The notes under the pieces were generated by a model. It did no database searches. It had not been told where the DNA came from and saw only the letters and a program-made list of their open reading frames with translations. From Pigmentiphaga aceris (GTDB taxonomy: Bacteria > Pseudomonadota > Gammaproteobacteria > Burkholderiales > Burkholderiaceae_B), in NCBI RefSeq assembly GCF_008119665.1, contig NZ_CP043046.1:1240001-1304000 (forward strand): a stretch of 64,000 nucleotides of DNA. Reading direction: 5' to 3'. Below, in pieces: positions 37,594-46,420 of the stretch (positions are counted from its first letter, which is position 1; every line of letters begins with the position of its first letter). The position numbers were made by a program, and so were the translations under genes.

Positions 37594-37659
37594 CACGCCT
37601 GGCAGCGCATTTCGTCCCCCCCACGCGGTCGCGCATCGCCGTTTCTTCAGGACGCCCCC

Positions 37660-38679
37660 ATGTCATCCCTGCTTTTTTCTGACCTCGCGTCGCGGGCGTC
37701 TGTTGACGGTGCCGACGCGCCGCGCGAATTGTTCAGCAAGCCTGCCTCCCGGCTGGGGGACGAACGAAGCGCATTGCGCAACGGCTTGCTGGCAGCCGAG
37801 GCAAGCATCGACCCCAAGTACTTCTACGATGCGCAAGGATGTGTGCTTTTCAGCGCCATCTGTGAACTTGCCGAGTACTACCCCACACGGCTCGAACGTC
37901 ACATCTTCGACACCTACCGTGAAGACATTCAGGCCTGTCTCCCTTCCAATCTTCAATGGATCGATCTGGGCTGCGGTGACTGCCTGAAATCGCAGCGCTG
38001 GCTGTCTACCTTGCCCGCGCAACGGTATGTCGGCATCGACATCGCCGAGGAGTGGTTGCAGCAATCGGTAGACGTGTTGCGCAACCGTTTTCCCGCGATC
38101 GACTGCATGGCGGTGACGGCTGACTTCACCCGCGATCTGTCCTTGCAGGAAGCGCTTGGTGATGTCGATGACTTGCCACCCGTGTTCTTCTATCCAGGAT
38201 CGTCGATCGGCAACTTTGCCCGGCCGCGTGCAATTTCCTTGCTGGCGTCGATTCGCCGCCATCTGGGTGAGCACGGAAGACTGCTGATCAGCGTAGACCT
38301 GCGCAAAGACCCGCAGGTCATGGAAGCAGCCTATGACGATGCCATTGGTGTGACCGCTGCGTTCAACAAGAACATCTTGCGCGCAGCCAATCGTGAACTG
38401 GGCAGCGATTTTCATCCCGAGCATTTCGAGCATCGCGCCATTTTTGACGACGCGGCCAGCCGCATCGAAATGCAGTTGATCGCCAGGCACAAACACGATG
38501 TGGATCTGGGTGAAGGTGCCCGTCGCCAATTCCAGGCCGGCGAGATCATCGTCACCGAGCATTCATACAAATACACGCCAGAGCACTTTGGCGACTTGCT
38601 TGCCGGCGCAGGGTTGTCGGTGGACCGCATGTGGACCGATGAGCGGGGTTGGTTCGGCGTCTTTCTGGCACGCGCATGA
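37660..38679 (+). CDS. egtD: L-histidine N-alpha-methyltransferase, ergothioneine synthesis
   Basis: A 339-residue SAM-dependent enzyme that trimethylates histidine to hercynine, the first step to ergothioneine, a thiol antioxidant. Family features are the N-terminal SIDPKYFYDAQGCVLFSAICELAEYYPTR block, the SAM-binding IDLGCGDCLKS, FFYPGSSIGNF, and the C-terminal EHSYKYT and DERGWFGVFLARA. Length fits EgtD (about 320-330). It overlaps egtB by ATGA, so the two are translationally coupled. Upstream are small stress genes. Confidence 0.95.
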   Translation: MSSLLFSDLASRASVDGADAPRELFSKPASRLGDERSALRNGLLAAEASIDPKYFYDAQGCVLFSAICELAEYYPTRLERHIFDTYREDIQACLPSNLQWIDLGCGDCLKSQRWLSTLPAQRYVGIDIAEEWLQQSVDVLRNRFPAIDCMAVTADFTRDLSLQEALGDVDDLPPVFFYPGSSIGNFARPRAISLLASIRRHLGEHGRLLISVDLRKDPQVMEAAYDDAIGVTAAFNKNILRAANRELGSDFHPEHFEHRAIFDDAASRIEMQLIARHKHDVDLGEGARRQFQAGEIIVTEHSYKYTPEHFGDLLAGAGLSVDRMWTDERGWFGVFLARA

Positions 38680-40040
38680 ACAGCGCCAGGCTCGCCCCCG
38701 CAGATGAGGCAATCGTGTCTGTCGTTCCTGTCGGCGTACAGGAGACATTACATCAACCCGATGCCGTCATCAGCCCGCGCCAGATCGATCTTGCCCAACG
38801 CGTACGTGCAACCCGCGAGGCCACGCTGGCCTTGTTGGCCGGGCTGTCGCCGGAAGATTGCCAGGTGCAATCCATGCCTGACGCCAGCCCCATGAAATGG
38901 CATCTGGGACACGTTGGCTGGTTCTTCGAGACTTTTGTGCTCGAACCTAATCTGCCTGGGTTCCGCAGCCTCTATCCCGATTTCCGTGAGCTGTTCAATT
39001 CCTATTACGTTGGCATCGGACCGCGCACACCACGTGCGCAACGCGGGTTGCTCACACGACCCAGCTTTGATGAGGTGGAGCGTTATCAGGCAGATGTGCT
39101 GGACCGTGTTCTGGCCCTGATGCGCGAAGCTCCGCTGGGGGAGTCCTTGCTGGACACCATTGAGCTGGGCATCAATCACGAACAGCAGCACCAGGAACTG
39201 ATCCTGACCGATCTGAAGCACCATTTTTCGTGCAATCAGACCTTGCCCGTCTATCGTCCAAAGTCACCGTCAGCATCTTCCGCCTGGCCAATCGGTGGCC
39301 TGTCTTATCGCTACGATGCTCACCCGGAAGGCCTGCGCGTGCTTGGTCACAATGGGACCGGTTTTGCGTTCGATAACGAAAGTCCCGCGCATCGTGTGTG
39401 GCTGGACGCTTTCGAGATCGGAACCCGGCCTGTGCTCAATGGCGAGTACCTGGCGTTCATGCGTGATGGTGGTTATGCACGACCTGAGTTCTGGCTGGCC
39501 GAAGGCTGGGACACCCGAGTGCGTGAAGGGTGGCGAGCACCTTTGTATTGGCAAGACATCGATACTGCCGCACCGCGTTACTTCAGCTTGTCCGGGCTGC
39601 GTGATCTGGACCCCTTCGAGCCGGTCTGCCATGTCAGCTATTTTGAAGCGGATGCCTACGCACGGTGGGCGGGTGCCAGATTGCCTACCGAAGCGGAGTG
39701 GGAAGCGGCAGCATTGACGCTTGCGCCTGAGCAGATCGGGCAGGGCGGTTTTGTCGAAGCAGGCCATTTTCATCCAGAGCCGATCAACCCAGACGAGAAA
39801 CGCCGTATCGACGGAGCCGTGTGGGAATGGACCCTGAGCGCCTATCTGCCGTATCCCGGCTTCGCGCAAGCCGACGGCGCGGTGGGCGAATACAACGGCA
39901 AATTCATGGTGAACCAGATGGTGCTGCGTGGGGGATCATGCGCCACGCCGCGCAGTCATTATCGCCACAGCTATCGCAACTTCTTCCCGACTTCTGCTCG
40001 CTGGCAATTCTCGGGCATTCGTTTGGCACGCGGCTGCTGA
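38676..40040 (+). CDS. egtB: Ergothioneine biosynthesis sulfoxide synthase
   Basis: A 454-residue non-haem iron enzyme that joins hercynine to a cysteine donor (gamma-glutamylcysteine or cysteine) through a C-S bond, forming the sulfoxide. The N-terminal DinB-like domain carries the three-His iron site: His79 (WHLGHVG), His168 and His172 (NHEQQHQE). The C-terminal formylglycine-generating-like domain ends with RGGSCATPRSHYRHSYRNF and SGIRLARG. The start at 38676 was chosen because it is coupled to egtD. No egtA, egtC or egtE is nearby, so the later steps must be encoded elsewhere or done by other enzymes. Confidence 0.95.
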   Translation: MNSARLAPADEAIVSVVPVGVQETLHQPDAVISPRQIDLAQRVRATREATLALLAGLSPEDCQVQSMPDASPMKWHLGHVGWFFETFVLEPNLPGFRSLYPDFRELFNSYYVGIGPRTPRAQRGLLTRPSFDEVERYQADVLDRVLALMREAPLGESLLDTIELGINHEQQHQELILTDLKHHFSCNQTLPVYRPKSPSASSAWPIGGLSYRYDAHPEGLRVLGHNGTGFAFDNESPAHRVWLDAFEIGTRPVLNGEYLAFMRDGGYARPEFWLAEGWDTRVREGWRAPLYWQDIDTAAPRYFSLSGLRDLDPFEPVCHVSYFEADAYARWAGARLPTEAEWEAAALTLAPEQIGQGGFVEAGHFHPEPINPDEKRRIDGAVWEWTLSAYLPYPGFAQADGAVGEYNGKFMVNQMVLRGGSCATPRSHYRHSYRNFFPTSARWQFSGIRLARGC

Positions 40041-40057
40041 CGCAAGCTCGCGAGCAC

Positions 40058-40091
40058 AAAAAAACCGACGAGAAATTCGTCGGCTTTTTTT
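40058..40091. terminator. Bidirectional terminator between egtB and the BON lipoprotein gene
   Basis: CCGACGA / TCGTCGG stem flanked by an A run on one side and a T run on the other. It serves convergent genes ending on either side. Confidence 0.9.
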
Positions 40092-40124
40092 ACAGCGCCT
40101 TTTCGACAGACGCTGTGCTGATAC

Positions 40125-40439
40125 TTAGCGTGAACGCACCTGGATGTCGTTGCGCACTTCCTTCACACCGTCGACGCTGCGGGTCACTTGCACGGCGCGG
40201 TTAATCAAGGCCTGGCTTTCAGCAAAGCCGCTCAGTTGTACGGTGTTGCGGAAGGTCGCAACCTGAATTTCTGCAGCCTTTACCTGCGGATCGTTGATCA
40301 GCGCAAGTTTTACACGTGCGGTCACGGCGGCGTCGTCGGTGTATTCGCCGGTGCTGCGCTGGGTCGCGGTACTGGCGCATGCGCCCAGCACCATCGCGAA
40401 CATGGCAACGGAAACAATCTTGAGCAGCTGTTTGAACAT
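40125..40439 (-). CDS. BON-domain lipoprotein
   Basis: A 104-residue protein with a lipoprotein signal (lipobox LGAC, Cys21) and one BON domain (DAAVTARVKLALINDPQV...VQLSGFAESQALINRAVQV...GVKEVRNDIQVR). It is like OsmY/DolP-type BON lipoproteins that bind anionic phospholipid at the envelope. CAGGAG seven bases before the ATG at 40439 decides the start; the frame is open 17 codons further upstream. A good sigma-54 site lies 132 bases upstream. Confidence 0.9.
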   Translation of the reverse strand: MFKQLLKIVSVAMFAMVLGACASTATQRSTGEYTDDAAVTARVKLALINDPQVKAAEIQVATFRNTVQLSGFAESQALINRAVQVTRSVDGVKEVRNDIQVRSR

Positions 40440-40570
40440 GGTTAACTCCTGGTCGAAACCAAAGCGGGATAAGGAAAACAACTTCTTCACATCGGTTTGA
40501 AGTACCGATGCTCAAAGGGGATGCTGCTGGACCGGATTGGATCCGCCACAGATCAGGCTGGACTGCCTTG

Positions 40571-40586
40571 AGCAATTGCCATGCCC
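40571..40586 (-). promoter_or_regulatory. Sigma-54 promoter candidate for the BON lipoprotein gene
   Basis: Read on the minus strand: GGGCATGGCAATTGCT. GG and GC are ten bases apart, with two mismatches to TGGCACG-N4-TTGCW. The transcript would start near 40560, leaving a leader of about 120 bases. Confidence 0.6.
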
Positions 40587-40608
40587 ATGCTCAGGCAAAA
40601 ACCGCCTT

Positions 40609-40624
40609 GGGAATGTGCTTTGCT
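40609..40624 (+). promoter_or_regulatory. Weak candidate sigma-54 promoter for the BrkB-family gene
   Basis: GGGAATGTGCTTTGCT has the right GG/GC spacing and a perfect -12 box but a poor -24 half. It is 157 bases from the ATG and points away from the BON promoter 22 bases to its left. Confidence 0.3.
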
Positions 40625-40780
40625 TGAGCCACGCGCTTGCGTCACCACCGCTGCACTCGACTCCCCAGGCCAGAACTCCATGCATCGTCCGTCTGCACCA
40701 TTGCGTGCGCCTATTTCGTCACTCTGTGGCACCCTGATCAGCGCGGAATCGCGACTTCTTTCTTCTGGAGCTGCCCGATC

Positions 40781-41767
40781 ATGAATGCGCGAAAACTGCT
40801 GTCCGAAGCACGCGCTTTCTGCGTTGCCGTGCGTGATGCAGCGTATGGCTGGATTGACGATCGATGCCCGACCATGGCGGCGTCGGTTGCTTTCTACACG
40901 GCGTTTTCATTGGCTCCCACGCTGATCATCGTGATCGCAGTTGCTGGGGCGTTCTTCGGTGAAGATGCCGTGCGCGGGCAACTGTTCGCGCAGATTCAAG
41001 GCATTGTGGGTGCAGAAGGGGCCGCTGCCATTCAGGCGATGGTGGCCAATGCGTGGACCGCGCGAGGCACGGCGCTGATTCCGATCGTCTCGATCCTTGT
41101 CACTGCGATTGGCGCGACCGCTACCTTTGCAGAACTGAACTCGGCACTCAATACCATCTGGCGTTATCAAGGCCCTCCCGATCAGCCGGTCTGGAAGGGC
41201 TTGGTCCGTGTCCGCCTGATTTCTTTCGCATTGGTGGTTGGCGTGGCTTTCCTGTTGATCGCGCTGTTGGTGGTCGATGCTGCCTTGGCGTTCATCGGCG
41301 AGTACCTGCTGAGCAGCGGCAGCACGACGGCAATCCTGCTCGACTGGTCACGTCGGCTGGTATCGCTTGCATTGTTGGGAAGCGCATTTGCCGTTTTGCT
41401 GAAGGTGCTGCCTTCGGCACGCGTACGCTGGCGCGACATTGCACTGGGTGCCATCACCGCCGCCATTCTGTTTGCGGGTGGCAAGCGCCTGTTCGGCCTG
41501 TACCTGTCTACCGCAGGCACCGCCAATACTTTCGGTGCAGCGGGTGCACTGGCCGTGGTGCTGATGTGGCTGTTCTACTCAGCCGCAGTTTTCTTGTTCG
41601 GTGCCGAACTCACTGCCATCTGGGCGCGTCGCCGAGAAGCCCTGCGTCGGGAGGCAGCAGGTCTGCCACCGGCGGCCGCGCCTAAAACACATACGCCCAA
41701 CGAACTGCCGCGGCGTAGCGAGGAAGAGGCGGCGGATGGGCAGCCGCCGCAGCGAACCAAGTCTTAA
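40781..41767 (+). CDS. YihY/BrkB-family inner-membrane protein
   Basis: A 328-residue protein with about six membrane segments and the family hallmark MAASVAFYTAFSLAPTLIIV near the N-terminus, plus TAIGATATFAELNSALNTIW and GAAGALAVVLMWLFYSAAVFLFGAELT. The family was once called ribonuclease BN but is a membrane protein of uncertain role, linked to envelope lipid transport or serum resistance. The tail after residue 290 is charged and Pro/Glu-rich. GGAG lies before the ATG at 40781. Its stop overlaps that of the convergent AsmA gene. Confidence 0.9.
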   Translation: MNARKLLSEARAFCVAVRDAAYGWIDDRCPTMAASVAFYTAFSLAPTLIIVIAVAGAFFGEDAVRGQLFAQIQGIVGAEGAAAIQAMVANAWTARGTALIPIVSILVTAIGATATFAELNSALNTIWRYQGPPDQPVWKGLVRVRLISFALVVGVAFLLIALLVVDAALAFIGEYLLSSGSTTAILLDWSRRLVSLALLGSAFAVLLKVLPSARVRWRDIALGAITAAILFAGGKRLFGLYLSTAGTANTFGAAGALAVVLMWLFYSAAVFLFGAELTAIWARRREALRREAAGLPPAAAPKTHTPNELPRRSEEEAADGQPPQRTKS

Positions 41768-43752
41768 CGGCCGTTGGCGTTCTTGCGTGCGGGTTCCACG
41801 GTCTTCAGCAGGCCCTGGCAATCTGCATCGGTACCAGTGCCCGGCTCGATCAGTGGAATCAAGGCAGCCAAGGGGGTCACGACCAGGCCAAGCAGCGCTG
41901 CCGCGCCACCGCGTGCAGCCAACGCCTTGGCATCGACACTCGGGCTGGGTTTGCCGAAACTGCCGCGAATGTGCAGCGGTGAACGGGCAGCCAGAATGCT
42001 CTTGTCCTTCGGATGCGGACGGAAGGTGAAGTCCAAGGTTTCGTCACGGAAGTTCGCCACACCTTCGCCGTCGATCATCGTATCGACGGTATCCAGCACC
42101 AGCAGCTCACTGACCGCCACCCCGCGTTCCATGCGGAAGGTCGTGACCGCGCAGCGCAATGGCGTCGGCTTGTCGCGGCCCAGCCAGTAACCCAGGGCTT
42201 GGCCGGCATCCAGACCGACCAGTTCGACCAGCAGGTTGGAGATTTCCCCACCGGTAGATGCCAGTCCCAGATTGCCATTGGCGCTGGCCAGCAAGGCCGC
42301 CACAGAGTTACCGCGCCCTTCAAGCTTGGCGTTCACCCCGACCAAGCCACTGCTTTGCGACAGCAATTTGTTGGTCGGGAACAGGCGTGCGATGCGTGCT
42401 TTCTGCACTGCGATGTTGGCCCGCGCAGCAATCGGATTCTTGGTCGCATCCAGGCGAATCGTGCCGTCCAGCGTGCCGCCTGCGAACCCGAATCGCACAG
42501 GGGCCAGATCCATCACACCTTCGCGCAATTTCAGTGTCACCGATAGACTTTCAAAGGCAAACGGCCTGTCCATGTCGATCTTGCCCGCGTCCAGTTGCAC
42601 GTCGGCATCCATGGCATTGAGCTTTTCCAGACTGAAGTCGCTGTCGGGCAGCACCTTGCCAGCCCGCCCGGTTGCTGCACGCGCCTTCTGCGCATCGGCA
42701 CGTGTGTTCACACGCTGACCTTGTTTGTCCAACTGCTGGCGTACTTCCAGACCAACCAAGGGGCCCAGATCGGCAAAGTGCAATTCGCGGCTCTTGAGCT
42801 TCACATCCAGCATGGGACGTGGTTCCTGAAGCGTATAGCTTGCGTCACCTGCCATGTCAGAACGGCCAATCGTGCCGTTGATACCAAGCAGACGCCAGTT
42901 CTTCCCATCGCGTTGCAGTTGCGCGTTCAGGGCGTAGGGCGGTGATGCCGGTAGGGGCAGAGGAAGGAAAGGGTAGAGATTCGCGAGCGTTGCGCCCGAC
43001 ACTTTCAGCGCCGCGTCGATCTTGTCGAGTTTGACGACGTCGCCCATCGACCCTTCGAAGAACAGCTTGGTCGTGCCGGAGTTCACCGAGATCTGCATCG
43101 GTACGGTCTGGTTGGTGTTCTGCACCAGATCCATCAGACCCGCTGTACGCGCTTCGCCATTGAATTTGCCTTTCTTGTAATCACCATCGAACGCGAAGTG
43201 CACACCATAACGACCGGATGCAGATGTCGGGTCTTCCCGCTTGATGGTATTGCCGGTGATGTTGACCTTCAAGTCGAGCTTGCGATCGTCGTAATGCACG
43301 GTGGCGCGGTCCAAGGCCAACTGACGTACTTGCGGCACCGGTCGCTTCTCACCACTCGGTTCTGATTGCGCCAGGCTCCAGTTGCCTTTGCCCTCTGCAT
43401 CCCGTGCAAGGTGTGCTTCTCCGCCTTCCAGGCGCAGCACCTCGATGATGACCGGCTGATTGATGACAGACATCAGCCGCACACCACCTTCCAGCTTCTC
43501 CAGCGACACTAGATCCGGTCCACCGTTCTTGTCGCCCCCGATCTTCAGGTTGGCAACCCTGATCTGCGTTACCGGCCGCAGTTTCATTCGGAAGTCGCTC
43601 ATGCTCACCGGCCTGCCCAGCTTTTCACCCAGGTATCGCTCCAGCGGTCCGCGCAGGAACGCCCAGTCTGAAAACCACATGAACGCGAGGATCAGCAGAA
43701 TCAGCGTAAGGAAGGACAGCAGACCGATGGCCCATGGTTTTTTTATTGACAT
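41764..43752 (-). CDS. AsmA-family protein
   Basis: A 662-residue protein with one N-terminal membrane anchor (WAIGLLSFLTLILLILAFMW) and a long periplasmic body of beta-rich repeats. The N-terminal AsmA motif (LGEKLGRPVSMSDFRMKL) and the C-terminal AsmA-like GLVGVNAKLEGRGNSVAALLASANG are clear. AsmA proteins are thought to move phospholipids to the outer membrane or affect its assembly. The start MSIKKPWAIG at 43752 puts the anchor at the N-terminus; the frame opens 16 codons earlier. Its end overlaps the convergent BrkB-family gene by four bases. Confidence 0.92.
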   Translation of the reverse strand: MSIKKPWAIGLLSFLTLILLILAFMWFSDWAFLRGPLERYLGEKLGRPVSMSDFRMKLRPVTQIRVANLKIGGDKNGGPDLVSLEKLEGGVRLMSVINQPVIIEVLRLEGGEAHLARDAEGKGNWSLAQSEPSGEKRPVPQVRQLALDRATVHYDDRKLDLKVNITGNTIKREDPTSASGRYGVHFAFDGDYKKGKFNGEARTAGLMDLVQNTNQTVPMQISVNSGTTKLFFEGSMGDVVKLDKIDAALKVSGATLANLYPFLPLPLPASPPYALNAQLQRDGKNWRLLGINGTIGRSDMAGDASYTLQEPRPMLDVKLKSRELHFADLGPLVGLEVRQQLDKQGQRVNTRADAQKARAATGRAGKVLPDSDFSLEKLNAMDADVQLDAGKIDMDRPFAFESLSVTLKLREGVMDLAPVRFGFAGGTLDGTIRLDATKNPIAARANIAVQKARIARLFPTNKLLSQSSGLVGVNAKLEGRGNSVAALLASANGNLGLASTGGEISNLLVELVGLDAGQALGYWLGRDKPTPLRCAVTTFRMERGVAVSELLVLDTVDTMIDGEGVANFRDETLDFTFRPHPKDKSILAARSPLHIRGSFGKPSPSVDAKALAARGGAAALLGLVVTPLAALIPLIEPGTGTDADCQGLLKTVEPARKNANGR

Positions 43753-43799
43753 GATCGGATGCGATGCTAGGGGCGGATCAACCGCGGCGAGGCGGCTCA

Positions 43800-43815
43800 C
43801 GCAGGTTTCGTGCCT
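43800..43815 (-). promoter_or_regulatory. Weak candidate sigma-54 promoter for the AsmA gene
   Basis: Read on the minus strand: AGGCACGAAACCTGCG. The -24 box is nearly perfect (GGCACG), but the -12 box is CTGCG. It lies 48 bases before the ATG. On the plus strand, 43827-43842 (AGGCCTGAAGTTTGCT) is a similarly weak match facing the glycosyltransferase gene. Confidence 0.33.
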
Positions 43816-43975
43816 GCAATTGGCTCAGGCCTGAAGTTTGCTGAGGGAATCCACCACCGGGCCGTATGTACGTTGCATACGGTCGACTGGGTTCGCGATT
43901 CACCTTTTTCGGTGTGTACGCTTTACATGGTGTGCTGTTCAGCGCAGCACATGGAGCCCTAGCGGGAAGCTTGCA

Positions 43976-45118
43976 ATGCATATCGTCTACGTCACGGAAA
44001 CCTGGCCCCCGGAAGTCAATGGTGTGGCCTTGACCGCGTCCCGCACGGTCGACTTCCTGCGAAGCCGCGGCAACCGGGTCACCTTGGTTCGACCGCGCCA
44101 ACAGGCTGAAGTCGGCACACCGCCCGAGACCATGCTGGCCCACGGTATCCCGATTCCCCGATACAACGGTTTGCGCTTTGGCCTGCCCATGGGCGGCACG
44201 CTTGCGCAAGCCTGGTCGCAAGATCCGCCTGATCTGGTGCACGTGGCTACCGAGGGCCCGCTGGGCTGGTCGGCCGTGCGCACAGCCGTGCGTCTTGGTA
44301 TTCCAGTCTCTTCCGATTTCCGTACCCGGTTCGACAGCTACACCCAGTTCTACGCGGGTCGTTTCCTGACCGGCATAGTCACCGGTTATCTGCGTCGATT
44401 CCACAATCGTTGTGGCCGCACCTTCGTGCCCACCGAGGCTTTGCGCAGCGAATTGCATGCGTTGGGATATCGGCATTTGAAGGTCAGCGGTCGTGGGGTG
44501 GATAGCCAGCGTTTCGATCCTGCACATCGTCGTGACGCCTTGCGCGCGCAGTGGGGGGCTGAAGGCCCGGTTGCGCTGTATGTCGGTCGGCTTGCTGCGG
44601 AGAAAAACCTGCCGCTGGCCCTCGACGCTTACAACGCCATGCGCCGTGCCAACCCGGCTACGCGCCTGGTGGTGGTGGGAGACGGTCCGTTGCGCGAGAC
44701 CGTCCGCCAGCGTTGCCCGGAAGCGATTCTGGCCGGCGTGCAACGTGGCGACGACCTGTCGGCGCATTACGCATCAGCCGACATCTTCTTGTTTCCCAGC
44801 CTCACAGAGACCTTTGGCAATGTGACCTTGGAAGCAATGGCAAGCGGCCTGGCGGTGGTTGCATTCCAGAACGGTGCCGCCGCACAACACATTCACGATG
44901 GTATGAATGGCTTTGCACCCGCACCCGGTGACAACACGGCATTTGTTGCCGCTGCGGTGCGGCTCGCTGCTAAACCTGCATTGCGTGAGCGTCTTGCGCA
45001 GGCAGCCCGGATCGACGCCTGCGCGGTTGATTGGGATCGAATCCTGACTGACTTTGCACGTTCGCTGGAAATTCTGGCAAAGATGGAGACCATCGATGGA
45101 CGTGCGCTCTTGGCCTGA
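43976..45118 (+). CDS. Glycosyltransferase, GT4 family
   Basis: A 380-residue GT-B enzyme. The N-terminal domain begins MHIVYVTETWPPEVNGVALT, with the donor-proximal ETWPPEVNG loop seen in MgtA/SqdX-type lipid glycosyltransferases. The C-terminal domain holds YVGRLAAEKNLPLALDAYN and the E-x7-E motif in FPSLTETFGNVTLEAMASG. It probably adds a sugar to a membrane lipid, given the PAP2 phosphatase gene that overlaps its end. The start at 43976 was chosen because the upstream frame lacks family residues. No nucleotide-sugar genes are nearby. Confidence 0.9.
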   Translation: MHIVYVTETWPPEVNGVALTASRTVDFLRSRGNRVTLVRPRQQAEVGTPPETMLAHGIPIPRYNGLRFGLPMGGTLAQAWSQDPPDLVHVATEGPLGWSAVRTAVRLGIPVSSDFRTRFDSYTQFYAGRFLTGIVTGYLRRFHNRCGRTFVPTEALRSELHALGYRHLKVSGRGVDSQRFDPAHRRDALRAQWGAEGPVALYVGRLAAEKNLPLALDAYNAMRRANPATRLVVVGDGPLRETVRQRCPEAILAGVQRGDDLSAHYASADIFLFPSLTETFGNVTLEAMASGLAVVAFQNGAAAQHIHDGMNGFAPAPGDNTAFVAAAVRLAAKPALRERLAQAARIDACAVDWDRILTDFARSLEILAKMETIDGRALLA

Positions 45119-45632
45119 CCCCCAACGCTGGCTCGATCATGATCGCCGTCTTGCACAGGCGCTCAATCGGGCTTCCTCGTATCGCGCACTGCTTTATCTG
45201 TGTCGCGTCGTCAGTCGGCTATCCGATGGGGTGATCTGGTATGTGATGATCGCCATGCTGCCGCTGATTGCCGGGCAGGCTGGGTGGCGATGCGCGCGTC
45301 ACATGCTGATCGCCGGGCTGATCTCATTGACGATCTACAAGGTGTTGAAGCTCACCACCTGCCGCCTCCGTCCTTATGAGTCTTGCCCGAATGTGCAGCT
45401 GTGCGGCCGCGTGCTGGACCAGTTCAGCTTCCCGTCCGGCCACACCTTTCATGCCGTCGGGTTCTCACTGGTCCTGAGCTATCACTTTCCGATGATCGCC
45501 GTGGTGGCCATTCCGTTCACCATGCTGGTTGCACTGTCGCGCGTGGTGCTGGGCCTGCATTACCCCAGCGACGTATTGGCCGGTGCCGTATGCGGTGCAA
45601 TGGTGGGTCTGGCGTCGGTGTTCATCATCTGA
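45096..45632 (+). CDS. PAP2-family membrane phosphatase
   Basis: A 178-residue integral membrane phosphatase. The three PAP2 motifs are KLTTCRLRP, FPSGHTFH and SRVVLGLHYPSDVLAG. Substrates may be phosphatidate, undecaprenyl or other lipid phosphates. It overlaps the glycosyltransferase gene by 23 bases, so they are coupled and probably act on the same glycolipid. Its 3' end overlaps the convergent DUF2334 gene by 73 bases. Confidence 0.92.
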   Translation: MDVRSWPDPQRWLDHDRRLAQALNRASSYRALLYLCRVVSRLSDGVIWYVMIAMLPLIAGQAGWRCARHMLIAGLISLTIYKVLKLTTCRLRPYESCPNVQLCGRVLDQFSFPSGHTFHAVGFSLVLSYHFPMIAVVAIPFTMLVALSRVVLGLHYPSDVLAGAVCGAMVGLASVFII

Positions 45633-46420
45633 TGCATGTTTTCGGCGACCATTGCCTTGGTCACCGGAACACGATCCACCAAGGCCTGCTCGAACAGCTG
45701 TTGCCAGTGACGAACCACTGCGGGGTATGCCGCATCTGCCGGGTGCAGGCCGAAACGCAGGAACGGTGCGTTGCGCTGTGCTTTGGCCAACGCGCCAACC
45801 CACTGTTTTGACACGGCTCTGCGCCACGCGCCTCTTACGCTGTAAACCAGGCTGGGTGCCGACATCGATTCGCATGAGGGCAGGGCGTAGATACGTCGCA
45901 AGGTAGTCGTGTAGCGAAATGGCAAGGCCTTCAAAGCTTGCCATACGCCCGGGCTCATCAGCCATGCCGGCGCAACAAAGCCGTGCAGCGGCCATCCCTG
46001 GCGCTCGAACCACTGCCTGCCCAGATTCAGTCGATGCGTCGCCAAGGCCTCTGACAAAGACGAAAACTCACCTTCACCGGCGGTGTACACGTGGCGGCGA
46101 ATACGGTCGATCGTTCCATTGATCGGTTGATCGTCCAGGTGCAAGTACCCATGCAAGGCCAGTTCATCACCTTGTGCCAGACAATCGCTCATGCGTGCGC
46201 AGAATGCCGGGTCGTCCATCGCAGCCGTGCCCCGGTGGTATTTCGGCACCACCAACAAGGTTGCAGGGAAGGGGGCGACTTCGCGCAGCGCATTCAACAG
46301 GTACTCGGACTGCGCCCAAGTGGCCGGTGAGACGTCATGAATGGCGATGCACAGGCTGCGCGCCGGCAGCGTCGAAACGATCTGGGGCGATGTCGAAGAT
46401 GCGTTCGGGGCCATGAGCAA
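45560..46420 (-). CDS. DUF2334 polysaccharide-deacetylase-like protein
   Basis: A 286-residue NodB-fold protein. The metal-site motif is IHDVSPATW, followed by HGYLHLDD and GFVAPAWLMSPGVWQAL, as in DUF2334 proteins. It would act on an acetylated sugar or similar envelope substrate. The ATG at 46420 lies 86 bases inside the end of the glycosyltransferase gene; conserved residues begin around codon 22, so a later start is possible. Its last 24 codons overlap the convergent PAP2 gene. It probably belongs to the same lipid-sugar cluster. Confidence 0.85.
   Translation of the reverse strand: MLMAPNASSTSPQIVSTLPARSLCIAIHDVSPATWAQSEYLLNALREVAPFPATLLVVPKYHRGTAAMDDPAFCARMSDCLAQGDELALHGYLHLDDQPINGTIDRIRRHVYTAGEGEFSSLSEALATHRLNLGRQWFERQGWPLHGFVAPAWLMSPGVWQALKALPFRYTTTLRRIYALPSCESMSAPSLVYSVRGAWRRAVSKQWVGALAKAQRNAPFLRFGLHPADAAYPAVVRHWQQLFEQALVDRVPVTKAMVAENMHQMMNTDARPTIAPHTAPANTSLG

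Larger units (their letters stand above)
40440..40780. other. Intergenic region with back-to-back promoter candidates
   Basis: No gene was found in 341 bases between the divergent BON lipoprotein and BrkB-family genes. It holds two divergent sigma-54 candidates, 40571-40586 (minus) and 40609-40624 (plus). A TGGCAC at 40730 lacks a -12 partner at the right distance. Confidence 0.5.

Noticed and set aside
40730..40745. TGGCAC before the BrkB-family gene
   Set aside because: The only GC downstream is at 11-base spacing, not 10, and lacks TT before it.
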